Assembly: GCA_014529385.2 (NCBI GenBank) | Contig: CM043961.1 | Location: 10,044,978-10,108,977, forward strand | DNA: 64,000 nucleotides | Direction of reading: 5' to 3' | Source: Adiantum capillus-veneris | Taxonomy: Eukaryota; Streptophyta; Polypodiopsida; Polypodiales; Pteridaceae | Part shown: in pieces, positions 21,484-48,401 of the stretch | Numbering within the stretch: the first letter of the stretch is position 1 | Layout: every line of letters begins with the position of its first letter | The notes under the pieces: generated by a model | The model's input: the letters and a program-made list of their open reading frames with translations, nothing else | Told to the model about the DNA's origin: nothing | Databases searched by the model: none | Position numbers and translations under genes: made by a program

Positions 21484-22939
21484 AGTCGTATTAGATCTTG
21501 GAAGGGATTATTCCTCGTTGTAGATTGTCTAATTCCTAATTGCATTATTAGTATCGAGAACTTCACTAATCGTTGTGTAAAGTCCTAAGGGAGAGTAATC
21601 TCATGGACGTCCATTGAGCTACTACTCTCCTTGGTGTCTTTGTTGTTGATTGGTAGAAGGATTTATGTAGGTTTTGTGCACTTGCATTTAGGCATTTTTC
21701 TCCCCTCATTAAGATCTACTTCTAAGTACATCTCATGCAAGCATTGGGAAAAGTTTTATTCACAAGATTACCCAATTCTCAATTGATTTAATTTAGAAGA
21801 GAAAAGTCTTTATCTAGTGGCCATTTGAGTTATGTACCCTTAATTAGGGAGCTCCATTACTCTACTCCACATTATTTTCATTGACTTTCACTTATTGTGG
21901 AATGAGTGTCACTTAAGAGCTCTTAAATAAATCCTTACGCACCTTGTTTGCATTTCATTGAGCCCTTTAGTTAAGTCTAATGGTGTATACCATTATAAGG
22001 TGTGTGTGAACACTCTGTGATAAAGAGGGGCTTAAAGGTTCTATTTTTGACACTTCTCACGTAGAAGCCACGAGAGCATCATCATTTGTCTATGGGTCTT
22101 GGGCTCAAATCCTCGGGGCTATTTTGGCATAGTGGAATGATCTCAAACTTTGGGTTAAATAAAGAAAACTTTTGAGGTCAAGTCTGCTAAAATTGGCTCC
22201 TGCAAGGCTATAAGCCTTTTGACTACAAGGATATTAAGAGTAAGGGTCCAACATGAGGCTCTTTTGTGCTTGGTATCTCGCCCAAGAGCCCCAAGTAAGG
22301 GCTCTTCCCACGCTTGTTGGTAACTCATCCAAGAGCTCTAGGTAAAAGGCTTGTCTTGGGCCTAGCTACTTATCTGAGTGCTCTCTTTGGCTAAAGAGTG
22401 GTTCCCACTCCATCCTGATGTTATCTTTGTTAAGAGGCATTATCCACAAGAAGCAAAGGTATTGTTAACCTTCGTTAAGAGGTAGGGCCTACAAGTAGTT
22501 TAGGGGCTTGTTCCATAAGAAGAGCTTATCAAAGCAAAGTCCACCAACCTCATCAAGGCTTTGAGGACTTTCCTGAACAAAAATTCAAAGAAAAACACTT
22601 CATGATCAAAAATAAAATCTTTTGCATCCACAACAACTACATAAAATATATGTATTTATATTCCTTTATGGAGATGACATAATTTTTGTGCTTCTATGAA
22701 AAGGTTAGACAGTGATAAAAAGAGAGTCTCTTTGATTAATACCCTTCTACAGTACTATGGGGAAAAGGTTGATGTTCTATTGGATACTTAGCCATTTGAT
22801 TTTGTGGTACCACATTGTCACTATCATCAAGGAAAAATACCCAACCCCTAACACGCAAGATGTCATTAATTTCCTATAGTCTAAAGAGGAGAAGCCAAAG
22901 GAGAGATCAATCATCAAGGGGAGGATCTACTGCTAATAA

Positions 22940-23050
22940 AGCATGTCCTAAATGTGATAGAAAAGGACACTTAACCAAGGATTTCTTCAAATAGAAAGCT
23001 TGTACCAATCATGGGAAGAAGGGACATCCTCCTTCCAAGTGCTTCAAGAA
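22940..23050 (+). pseudogene. Gag nucleocapsid remnant, two zinc knuckles
   Basis: Reads CPKCDRKGHLTKDF, an in-frame stop, then CTNHGKKGHPPSKC. The first knuckle has lost its final Cys (Phe instead) and the second has lost a Cys (His instead). The GKKGHPPSKC part resembles CGIKGHPPSKC in the remnant at 59695-59976, so both come from one family. Confidence 0.7.
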
Positions 23051-23448
23051 AATTGAAGGTAGTATCAGTAGCAGTTGGAAGTCCAAAGCATCAATTTATG
23101 TAGCAAAAAAAAACCAAGAAGAAGAAGAAGATGTTGGCAAAACAAGCATGTTTCTTGTAGTTGTGAAAGTAATGACATTCTTTAGCTTTCTTTTACACTT
23201 TACCTCTTGTAGTATATTCTTGATTGCTTTATGGTTTTTTCTTGAATACATTTGTTCAAGGGAAGGTATCATGCAGATTGTCTCTTGCATTAGAGATGTG
23301 CACCTTGTCTCTTGGATTAGAGATGTTTCTTATTTCCTGGATTGGGGATGTTATTCTTTTCCTAGATTTGGGATGTTATTTTTCTCTTGGATTGGCGTGT
23401 GCTCTTTCATCATGTCACTTATCATAGCCCAAACCCCAAGGGGAGGAT

Positions 23449-23850
23449 TGTTATGTGGACTTTGGCCTATGTTGTGTGCTTCTTGGTGTGTACCGCAGCT
23501 TGCCCATTGGCACAAAGTCATGTGCCTACTTCTAAGCGCACTAGAGGAAAAATGAGGTGTATTTGAGCCCTATTTCAGTCCCCCACACTTCTAGGGTCGG
23601 ATCCATTTTTTAGGGGTTGATTTGGGAGTGTTCTTGGACTCCATATGGACTTGTACTACACATGTGTACTACCTTCTCTAACTCTATTTAAAGGTGCTAT
23701 CTTGTAGAGTTTCATCTAGCTCAATGATCAAACCTTACTTTGTGTTTATTCTCTCTCTTAGTGCATGTGTTGATTAAGAGTGTATTTAATCTCTAATCTC
23801 ATTATGCATAAGTTATTAATGCCAATGTGGTCTTTCCACCATAACCATCA
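23449..23850 (+). repeat. 3' LTR of the gag-only copia-type element
   Basis: Preceded by CCCCAAGGGGAGGAT (polypurine tract) and followed by AGAGT, the same 5 bases that precede the 5' LTR. Confidence 0.85.
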
Positions 23851-23855
23851 AGAGT

Positions 23856-26031
23856 AGAAGGAATTCCCTTGTGCTCTTGTGGAAGCAGCAAGGTTCACAT
23901 ACAACCAAAAGCTGATTGAAACACCGCAAGCCATGCCTGAGCCATTCCCTCCTTGAAGACAATCTTCTATAGCGTATGGTATTCTTCTCAAAAACAGCAT
24001 TTTGCTGCAAAGTATCTTGCATGAACACCCTTGACTCCAGTTAGAGGCAAAAACGCTCCCAAAATGAAAATGTGGCTACAAAATTCATTCCAAAGCACTC
24101 ACTCTAAAGGACTAATGAATCCCAAACCACAAAAATAGTACTCCACACAAAAATAGCCGAAAATTGGAGATCGTCACCAAAATCCCTCTTGAATATCCTG
24201 AAGGGTGTGTAGTACCAGCGAGGGGAAAAGAATGAAGAAAACCTTATCCTCAAAAGCACGCACAAAATTACATTCACATGGGCATCTATAATCCTAGTCA
24301 AATACATCCATTCATTATTAAGCCTCAACAAATATTGCCATTAATCAAAATTTTAGGTTGCTTGGAACCTTGTGATTCAACTTTCAACCATTAGTAAACA
24401 TTCGGTTGAAAAAGCATCAGCTGAGAAATAAGAACACATGCTTTTTTAGTTTTCTTGAATCACAAACAGCTAGTACTGCATCACCTCAAAGCAATCCTTG
24501 CCTTGCTTTACTCGATCAATGCTAACCAAAAGCGAGTCTTTGGCATACATACTGATAATTACAACTAGATTTTTTTTAGCAAATTCGCAAACCCATCTTA
24601 TGCACATCAACTTTGTAATTTTGACATCAAGTGTCCCAAGAAGTATGACTCTATATCTTTCTTCACTCTTCATAATATTTGTGTGCCATTCTTCTACAAA
24701 GTTAATCTCCATATGTGATTTTAAAACCATAGGAAAACCTCATGTACATCGGGCAATAATAAGGCTTATGCAGCTATAATTCCTGCAGAAAAATAGAGTG
24801 AAACCAAGTAATTGTATGGATAGGGGGACCCACTTAATGATTTTTCATGTGAGGCTTTGATGAGCCATTGAGCAAATATAGTGTAGAACACCATGTGGAG
24901 CTAGATGAACCAAATTGGTCCCTTTGAATTTTGCACTTATCACATGTTCTTTAAAAATAAACCTCAAAGTTGGATCTCTAAAAACAGGCCTCAAATAATA
25001 GTTAGCAGTGCAACGCTAAGGTCCGGCAACTTGTTCACAATAGTCTAGGATTTTTCTTTCCTTCAGTTTTTTTTTTTTTGCATGCAAATGTGTATATTTT
25101 GTAGAAAAATACATTATGTTTACCTCTAAGAATCAAAAACAACAATGTTTTCAAGGTAGAATTCATTGCTTTCTTGGCACAGTGTTACATTGAAAATTCT
25201 AGCATGCTGTGTTATGTGATTTTTGTTTTAGATTGTCTAGAATTTTGCATTCTTAGGAATATTTTTAATTTCTCAAACAAAAAACATTTTTGAAGGTACA
25301 CACTTCAGATATATAATAGAATTCAAATATCCTCATTGTTATGTGAGCATATGCCCAACTAAGTTATTTCTGATTATTGTTTCAGACCACCCTTTCACTA
25401 ATTAGGTTTGGTTTGGTTTCGTAGAACATTAAGTATTGAGGAAACTTGACTTGAGATAAAAACAATAATGAATTTTCGTGTAAATCCCAAAATGAGTCTC
25501 CTGTAAACATACGAGTCTTACTGTTAATTATTAAAAGCTTAAAAGCATCTTAGGTGCCTCCCCCATGTTTGTTATCTTGCAGTTCCTGATCAAAAGTTCT
25601 ACGCGATTATCAATTTCCATCTACAAAAATTAAACCCATGGCTTATATGACATATTTACTTCACTTATATTAGTACACTTTAGACTAGAATTAGAAATAA
25701 TAGCCGAAACAGCCCTAAGCAACTAAAATAGCAGTTTTACCTGATTAATTATAAGAGTGGCTAACACTTATACTGCCACACAAACCAGCACGGCACACCA
25801 TGCACATACGCTCGTGCAAGCACTTGAGCTGAAAGGAGATGTAACAAGAAGTCTTACAAAGAAGAACACATCCAGGTAACTCTGAACACTGACTTCCAGC
25901 TTTTAACAGTTTGCAAGCCAAAAATTTCACTGGACAATTATTGAATGGGAGTACAAGTATGGTTACCTATGTTCCTCATTGCCACAGACCACGCTAAGAT
26001 TTTCTCTTAAAAAAACTACAAATTCCAGCAC
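23856..26031. other. No gene recognised; includes the malate dehydrogenase 3' flank
   Basis: AT-rich sequence downstream of the malate dehydrogenase stop codon. The part nearest 26031 should contain that gene's 3' untranslated region on the minus strand. The rest shows only short ORFs without recognisable domains. Confidence 0.45.
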
Positions 26032-41549
<15,518 letters not shown>

Positions 41550-41786
41550 GGTGCAAGAGAGGGATGTAACAGGAATGGTGCTGAGAAAGGGAATTAAAAG
41601 AAGGCAGGCAGGACGAAGAGGAGAAGTTGTGGCGACAAGGAATTGCTTCTTATGACCGATGCGATGGCGCAACAGCTAAATTTGAGTGCCCGCAAACTCG
41701 GCGAAGAGTCACCTACCGCTCAGTAAAAATAGCTCTTTTTGCTGAAACTGTGAGCTATTCGTGAATCGCGAGAATAACTTTTAACG

Positions 41787-41975
41787 AGAGAGAGAGAGAG
41801 AGAGAGAGAGGAGGAGGAGGAGGAGGAGGAGGAGGAGGAGGAAGAAGAAGAAGAAGAAGAACACGAGGAGGAGAATTTTGTCTCAAGACATGTGGGGGGG
41901 GAGAGAGAGAGAGAGAGAGAAGAAAAGTGGCGAGAATTTTGTCTCAAGACATGTGGGGGGAGAGAGAGAGAGAGA
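41787..41975. repeat. (GA)n, (GAG)n and (GAA)n purine repeats with a duplicated 34-bp unit
   Basis: A (GA)n/(GAG)n/(GAA)n tract at 41787-41862 is followed by two copies of AATTTTGTCTCAAGACATGT plus GGGGG(GA)n (about 41875 and 41936). It lies about 240 bp upstream of the malate dehydrogenase start codon, in its promoter region. Confidence 0.85.
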
Positions 41976-42117
41976 AGAAAAGTGGGGAGAGAGACCAGTT
42001 TTGAATTTACGAATTTCAAGAAGGTTAGAACTTAGAGGCAGGTTGCACCCACTGGGAGTGGGGGGAAGAAGAAGATTGAATTTAGATACTCCATAAACAT
42101 TTCCTTGCCTTCTTAGC

Positions 42118-42199
42118 ATTTTGCTAGTCCTTATTGTTCCATTATATCCAAAGAGTGTAAAGATGGGCGGGCGCTCGACCACTGGCATGTAACCTAACA
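42118..42199 (-). repeat. 3' LTR (partial) of the copia element
   Basis: CCTTATTGTTCCATTATATC, then CAAAGAGTGTAAAGATGGGC and up to TAACCTAACA. This matches the end of the right LTR (55510-55591) with scattered changes. The rest of the left LTR is not recognisable. ATGGGAGATT on the minus strand (42200-42209) is its polypurine tract. Confidence 0.7.
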
Positions 42200-42592
42200 A
42201 ATCTCCCATGTGAAGGCCAACGTGATCCAAGTGGTTATTATGTACAATTGTACAAATGTGAAGCATGACCATAGCTTCATCCTACGTCCATCATCCCTAT
42301 GGAATGTGTGAACCGCTCTGAAGCTAAGCTCTTCGTCAAAGCATCCGCTCGGTTTTCATATGTATGAACTTTCGCTAACTCAATGCGTTTGCTAGCCAAA
42401 ATATTCCGTATCACATGATATTTGACCTCTATGTGTTTCGACTTGGAGTGAAACGTGGGGTTCTTTGCTAATGCAATCGTACTCTAACCTTCGCAATGTG
42501 GGACTGGAGTTTAGTGTATACCAAGGTCTCCCACTAAACAAGATAACCACACAACTTCCTTATTGGAACTGGAAACTGCAACATATTCTACC

Positions 42593-44207
42593 TCAATGGT
42601 GGAAGAAAAGTGCGATTCTGGAGACATGATCTCCAAGAGACAGTCGCTTCAGCAAACAAGAAAACGTAGCCAGATGTCGCATAGTGTCCGCACAACCCGC
42701 ATAATCCGAATCAGTGTATCTATCTATGGATACATCATTGTTCCCAAAGCATAAGCACTTGCTGGTTGAGCCCTTGATGTATCTCAAGATGTGCTTCACT
42801 GCTTCCCAATGCTTTCTCCCTGGATTTGCCATATACCTGCTAACCACTCCCACTGCATATGCAATTTCTGGTCGTGTGCTAACCATGGCAAACATGAGAC
42901 TGCGAACTCTCGAAGAATACGACACCTTTGCCATCTCTGTGTTTTCACCATTTGATTTGGGACAATCATGCTCACTAAGTTTTTCGTATGCAGCCAGTGG
43001 GATACTCAATTCTTTCCCCCCTTGCATGTTTAAAACGTTGCAAGACCTTGTGAACATACTCTTCCTGCAAAAGTAAAGTATACCATGTTTGTGATCTCTC
43101 TTTATATGCATACCAAGAAAGTGATGTGCATCTTTCATAGAAAACTGCTTGCTTAAGGCATCCTTGAGAAGTGCAATCTCATCTTTTAACTTCCCGACTA
43201 TGAGAATATCATCCACGTACAAAATAAGAATGATGAGGGAACCATTGTTCACGTAAACCTACGATTAAATGTACTTATCGAACTTGATGTACCATTGCCT
43301 TGAGCCTTGCTTTAACACATACAAAGACTTCTTGAGTCTACACACTAGTTATGCCCGTGTTGGCTTCTCAGAATCTATCACAAAACCTTCTATCTATTTC
43401 ATGTAGACATCCTCTTCAAGATCCCTATGAAGAAACGATGTTTTTACATCCATTTGGACCAATTCCATGTCCTCAATGGCTCCTAGATGAAGCACAAGAC
43501 GTGGTGTAGTCATCTTGACCACGAGAGAAAAGATTTCATCGAAATCTATGTCTTCTGTTTGCTTGAATCCTTTAGCAACCAATCTAGCCTTATACTTAGG
43601 TTCGGGATCATCGATGGTATACTTCTTCTTGTACACCCATTTGCATGGCAATGCTTGTTTACCCTCTAGTAACTCTATCAATTCCCAAGTTGTATTGGCT
43701 AAAATCGAGTTATACTCAGATTGCATAGCCTCTTCCCACTTCATGTTATCGTCCATTTGAATGGCCTCGTTGTAGCAAGTGGGCTCACCGCAGTCAGTGA
43801 CTAGCAAATAGTCCAATTCAGACTCAAAACGCTCAGGTGCATGAGATGTACGAGTAGATCTTCAAAGTGCCTCGCTGCTGGGTTCCACTCTCTCTGGAGA
43901 AATTTGTGTGTGTATACTAGTGGAAGATGCATCACTAGCACTTCCAAAATTTTGTGTCAGTGGTGGTGAGGCAACATCCTCAAACCATACTCTACGATAC
44001 TCAATGTATTTCACTGGCTTTCGATGCATCTTAGACTCATTGAATATCACCTGTGAGATTTGTATAACCTTCTTAGATTCCGAGTGCCAGAGATGATATC
44101 CCATCTCTGCGTCCACACCATATCCAATGAAGATGCACTTGTGAGATTTGGGGTCTAGCTTTTTTCTAAGTGCTTTTGGCACATGTGAGAATGTCTCACA
44201 CCCAAAC
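42593..44207 (-). pseudogene. Copia Pol: integrase end, reverse transcriptase and RNase H
   Basis: Read right to left. CETFSHVPKALRKKLDPKSH and CIFIGYG are the integrase-to-RT linker. The RT part has ALPCKWVYKKKYTIDDPEPK, YKARLVAKGF and MDVKTSFLHRDLEEDVYM. Then come the active-site ILYVDDILIVG and RNase H YTDSDYAGC. Stops and frame changes interrupt it near 43255-43390, 43820-43860 and elsewhere. The order is the copia order. Confidence 0.85.
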
Positions 44208-44240
44208 CATTAGGAAAAAAATGGACTCTCCATGGGCCTT
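44208..44240 (+). repeat. Left terminal inverted repeat
   Basis: Starts CATTAGGAAAAAAATGGACT and ends with TGGGCCTT. It pairs with 52427-52459. Confidence 0.88.
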
Positions 44241-44799
44241 GTAAGAATCCCTAGGAAGCCTGCTAAGATTAAGGGGGACAAAGGCTTTGAATGGGGCTAT
44301 TTTGGTAGGGTCTCCTCCACCTTTGACCCCTAAAAAGGTAGGGCGAAGGGGGGGGTAAACCATTTGAAAAGTAGGGGGGTAGGGGGTCTTCTCTCTCTAG
44401 CTTTTTGGCCAACTTGTAAGTGGCCTCTTAACTCTCCCATGCCACCTAAGCAAATCCGTAGGTCAAAGAGATCAAAAAAATGACTTTTTTCAAAAACTTT
44501 CAAAAAAACTCTGTTCCCCCCTAAAAAGTACCCCCAACATATACACATAATAAAAAATATATTTTTAAGTTAAATTACTCATAATTCAACATTTTTTGAC
44601 TCCCTCCAAAACTTTTAGGAAATTCCCCCCAAAATGGAAAACTTTCCCTCCTAATTTAAGCGCCTCTCCTACACCCATCCCCCTTGCACCTGCACCTGCT
44701 GCTGCACCTACACACCCATCTCTCCATCCTTCAAGCTCCATCTCTCCATCCTACAAGCTCTATCTCTCCATCCTTCAAGCTCCATCTCTCCATCCTACA
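44241..44799. other. Left subterminal region of the DNA transposon
   Basis: G-rich runs (GGGGGGGGTAAA near 44350, TAGGGGGGTAGGGGG near 44374) and a tandem of CTCCATCTCTCCATCCT units (44715-44800) just before the transposase start codon. GGGGGTAAA on this side mirrors TTTACCCCC at the other end (52268-52276), so subterminal motifs may be inverted copies too. Confidence 0.5.
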
Positions 44800-47671
44800 A
44801 TGCCTCTTGACGACGTGACCAATGTCCCATCAAGCTCTTCACGCGGTAGGTCTCCAGGGCTTTTCCTACGCCTACCTCAAGAGTATGTTCCGACAAAGAA
44901 AACATGCTTGGGTACATTACCTTCAGCCAACGAGCGCCGTGCTCAAGGGGAGAAGAATGTGGATCTCTGGATAGACGGATGCTTGTATCCAAAGGATCCT
45001 TCTCTCAATGTTCATCCGTCTTTTACAAACACTCCATCACTGTTGCAATACGTTGGAAATGGAGAGCAAGGTTTGTTGGGCTACTGCAAGAAACTCAACA
45101 AACACGAGATTGTGCGGTCCGAGATCTACTTGCGTCATTGGCAGTTGCTCAATGGGAGTTTCCACAATCTTCAAGATCAGATGCAAACAACTACTAGTGC
45201 GCTTGAGGAGGCAAAGAGCACCATCACAACCAAGGAAAATGTAATTAAAAAGCTTGAGGATACTCTTTCACACATGAAGAGTACTGCCATGGGAGGTAGG
45301 GTGAGGAAACGAGAGTTGTCCGAAATTCAGACTCTTGCACCACGTGGAGGTGCAAGAAAACGAAGGGTGACAGCTATGAGGTAACATGTTATGTCCCTCA
45401 TGTTGTTTAAGTCTAATACCGCTCATCATTGTTGTTTTGGGCAATAGGAACTTCGTCCAAGAAACATGCGGCGGCGAGAATGCGTCAGCTAGGGCTACTT
45501 TACTTCATTCTTGTTTCAACAAAGAGGATTTTATTGGGATGCTTGATGCTCCAGAGGCAAAACATTTGAAAGACACAATCACTAAGAGAGTTCTTAGTGA
45601 TTTTTCTAATATTGTCACTGATCTAGATGTTCAGGATATTTGTGATGCTGTTGGGATTAGTACCAAGGGCTATCAAGCAATACATCAAGTGTTAAAAGAT
45701 GCATTAAGAAGTCGAGGAGTCACGGAAAACCTATTTCCACTTCCTCACAGAGTGGCGATTGCCAAGAAAGTGTCAAATGAAGATGTTGTTTACCGATTAG
45801 GGGACTACTTGTATATTGAAGACACGATGCCTCTTCAGCCGCTCCGTAGCAAATTAGAAGGAAGGAAGGGCTGCGGGAAGGGAAGCGGTGCTGTTTCTAA
45901 TAGTGTGTTGCGGACCGAAGGGTTTGTTTACACCAAATTCAACAATATCTTTGTGGACTTGATACGATTGCAGCAGTCCATGGCTGTTTTCTACAATTTG
46001 AGTGATGCAGGTTAGTTTAGAGTTGTCTACATGCTCTATGATGTGTCATAACATGCATTCTGAGGCTTTATATTGTTGGCAGTTCTTGAAGGCAAGCTTG
46101 TGTTCGTGCTGAAGTTGGATGAGTGTGTAATTGTTAAAGGGAGAAAGTTGGAGAGAATGAGCATCACGCTTATGAATGAAGCCCTAGCTTATGCCAAGCA
46201 ATCTTGCAGTTCGAGTGAAGCGACAAAGCCCTCTTTTAGTGTGCAATCAGAGAAGGATATATGGTGGCTTGGTGCAATTGAAGTTCCGAAAGAGACACAT
46301 GAAGTCCTTGCATGGATTTTCAGTAGAATCCCATGGGTCACAGAGGTCATTAAAGCTCAAATAAACGGTGAGAAGCTCATGGTTCCATGACGTGGGGAGT
46401 TTGATGTTGAATGGCATTTAGGTGGTGATCTAAAGACCATAAAGTGCATGCTTGGATGCAAACAAGGTGCAAATTCTTTACTTCCCTGTCCATTCTGTAT
46501 GAAAGGGCACAAGACAAGTCGAGCAACTCAAGTGGAAGGTCAGGACGAAGATAATGATGACCATATAAATAGGGAGTGGCAAATTTCGGTTCTTTCATGT
46601 GATATGCTGCAGGTGCCCCATAGGGATAGCAAAGATCCTGGGTGGAACCCCATAATTCCCTTCTCCCTCAACAATGTTCACTTTTGTACATTGCATGTGT
46701 TTATGCGAATATTTGATAGGATCCTAAAGCATCACATTGATTATGATTTCACAATGAAGCCCCTTCAACGGTCAAAAGACTCCTTGCAGGGGGTGGAGAT
46801 GCTCCTTAATGAGATTGGATGTCACCGATCAAGGGTGAACATTGTAGCAGAGACTTGTAGGGAGAAGACATATGAGGTGGCACAGAAGGTTTCATGAATG
46901 GAGCCAAGGCACGTCGATTTTTCAAGAAGATGTCAAAGTCTCCAATGCAGGTATCCAAGCCAAGTGTCGATCTAGCAAGTGAGAAGCGGTGGGAGTTGTG
47001 GAAAGATTTGTGTTCATGCACGACGAACAAAGATCCCAATGTGGAGGTTGCTAACCAACGCAAGCTAGTATGGTCATCCTTTCAAAAGGTTGTGCAATTG
47101 ATGAATCTTTCAAACACCACCGTTGAGCAGCGAGAGGAATTCAAGAAGGTGCTTTATGAATTCACAAAGGCCGCTAAGGACGGATGGTCTGAAAGCAAGA
47201 TTACACACTACATGGTTTGTTTTAACGGACTTAATACATATGCAATGTTTGAAAATGCAACTTTTCTATTAGCTTATCTCCTTTTTGATTGTTTTAGCAC
47301 ATTCTCTATGCACATGGTGCATACTTCATGGACCGCTATGGTTCGCTTGATATATGGAGTACACAAAGCATGGAGAAGTCCCACTATCGAGCAAAAGGAG
47401 TCTACTTCAAGAATACTCGGCATGGTGGTGGTAGTTCACACTCCAACTACCTCCAAGAGATGTTTAACTGGTTTTTTGGCACACCTTTGGGAGAACTCGT
47501 ACTATTGAGAAAGCAAGAGAGTCGATGTTAGCAAAGCAGTTACGCAACGCCTCCCGTACTGCAGCATCCGAGAAGTGGAAACGCTCGCGAGCGTCCCTAG
47601 GCCATGAAGCTTGGCGTGCAACTAAGTATCGAAAAGGCAACGTTTGGGCGTCGCGTCAGCCGTCCGCATGA
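44800..47671 (+). pseudogene. Transposase-like gene, 4 exons, one stop and two 1-nt deletions
   Basis: Exons 44800-45380, 45448-46010, 46083-47214 and 47298-47671 with GT/AG borders and consistent phases. An intact version would be about 883 aa. The N-terminus (MPLDDVTNVPSSSSRGRSPG) leads to a coiled coil and basic stretch (GGARKRRV). The core has VFVLKLDECVIVKGRKLERM, then FDVEWHLGGDLKTIKCMLGC and CPFCMKG. NVHFCTLHVFMRIFDRILKH and THYMHILYAHGAYF follow, then WSTQSMEKSHYRAKG. A DLK...CxxC...H...E arrangement suggests an RNase H-fold DDE-type transposase with a zinc insertion (inference). Breaks: TGA at 46388-46390 (CGA to TGA would explain it), a missing base near 46885, and a missing base near 47490, after which an Arg/Lys-rich end is readable to 47671. 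Confidence 0.65.
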
Positions 47672-47760
47672 TCCAGGTTTAGTTGTTAAATTCAATTGGT
47701 TTATTTGAGTTTCACTCAATTGGCCGCATAGTGTGAAAGGGCCCAAATCTCAAAAAAACC

Positions 47761-47768
47761 TATTTAAA
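47761..47768 (+). promoter_or_regulatory. TATA-like box of the H3-tail-like gene
   Basis: TATTTAAA, 45 bp upstream of the ATG at 47813. This would give a very short leader if transcription starts about 30 bp downstream. Confidence 0.4.
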
Positions 47769-47812
47769 GGTTGAAGGCACTCATTTTGTCATTTTCCCTA
47801 CTAGGTACTACC

Positions 47813-48379
47813 ATGGCAAGAACAAAACAAACGGCTAGGATTGCATATCCAGAGGGGCCGGATGACCAACAACTCAAAGGTATAGCAACAGAAGCTGGAA
47901 CTTCACAAGCTCAAGGTGAAGTCCACACAGAAGAAGCTGAAGCTTCAAATCAGCATGGCCAGTCCTCTACAGCAGCAAAAGAGAGACGGAAGCATCGCCT
48001 AGTTGTCTATTCATCAGACTCCAACGATTCTGATGGCAATAGGGAGGATGAGAGCGACCAAGGCAAAGAAACAAACAGCCAAAAGCAACCGTCAGAAGGC
48101 TACGAAGAGACGCAAACGGATGAAGATGCCCCATGGGTTGGCGTCCAAATACAAACTTATCAGGCTTACATGTCTATTGGGGGTAAGACACTTCCTAAAG
48201 GGAGTGGACCTACACCATCACATCCGGTCAATAGTGAAGAGCACGAATCAGATGGAGAGTGGGTGGAATCAGATTATGAGGTGTTGGAAGTGCCTGTGCA
48301 TAAAAAAAAAGAGAAAGAGCATTGTCTACAAGAAGAGGAAGCAAGCTGCCCCAACTCGTGCCAAGGCAACATATTTTAG
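47813..48379 (+). CDS. Acidic 188-aa protein with an exact histone H3 N-terminal tail
   Basis: The only ATG that fits is 47813, in a good context (ACCATGG); upstream in-frame codons lack ATG. The protein begins MARTKQTARIAYPEGPDDQQ. After Met removal (Ala follows) residues 1-8, ARTKQTAR, equal those of histone H3, so the Lys4 context is complete, but position 9 is Ile rather than Lys. The rest is not a histone. It is acidic and Ser-rich (VYSSDSNDSDG, EESDG-type stretches), probably disordered, with likely casein-kinase-type sites. At 48302-48310 an A9 run is followed in another frame by a basic KKKRKSIVYKKRKQ tail ending at 48401, so the original C-terminus may have been this basic, nuclear-targeting end. 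The gene is convergent with the 488-aa gene. Confidence 0.75.
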   Translation: MARTKQTARIAYPEGPDDQQLKGIATEAGTSQAQGEVHTEEAEASNQHGQSSTAAKERRKHRLVVYSSDSNDSDGNREDESDQGKETNSQKQPSEGYEETQTDEDAPWVGVQIQTYQAYMSIGGKTLPKGSGPTPSHPVNSEEHESDGEWVESDYEVLEVPVHKKKEKEHCLQEEEASCPNSCQGNIF

Positions 48380-48401
48380 GGACTTCCAAGCCCTTTACTA
48401 G
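48302..48401 (+). other. Alternative-frame basic C-terminus of the H3-tail-like protein
   Basis: Shifting by one base at the A9 run gives KKKRKSIVYKKRKQAAPTRA followed by KATYFRDFQALY and a stop at 48401. This looks more protein-like than the annotated last 30 codons and carries nuclear-localisation-type clusters. It could mean a one-base slip mutation or a sequencing error in the homopolymer. Confidence 0.45.

Larger units (their letters stand above)
21079..23850 (+). mobile_element. Gag-only (pol-less) copia-type LTR element, decayed
   Basis: LTRs of about 405 and 402 bp (21079-21483 and 23449-23850) begin TGTTA and end CCATCA. They are flanked by AGAGT duplications (21074-21078, 23851-23855). 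A decayed primer-binding site lies at 21486-21497 and matches TGGTATCAGAGC at 9 of 12 positions by eye. A polypurine tract CAAGGGGAGGAT precedes the right LTR. The only protein trace is a double CCHC region at about 22940-23050. There is no room for pol: zinc fingers and polypurine tract are only about 400 bp apart. The LTRs are clearly diverged, so the insertion is old. Confidence 0.85.

Noticed and set aside
24104-24779. Decayed reverse transcriptase or membrane protein
   Set aside because: Long frames on both strands are AT-rich and show no catalytic motif or consistent block order.
47771-47812. Longer start for the H3-tail-like protein
   Set aside because: The upstream extension begins at TTG and has no ATG; the TATA-like box at 47761 is directly next to it, so translation from there is unlikely in a plant.
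47813-47840. A histone H3 gene
   Set aside because: Only the first eight residues after Met match H3; there is no KSTGGKAPRK continuation and no histone fold downstream.
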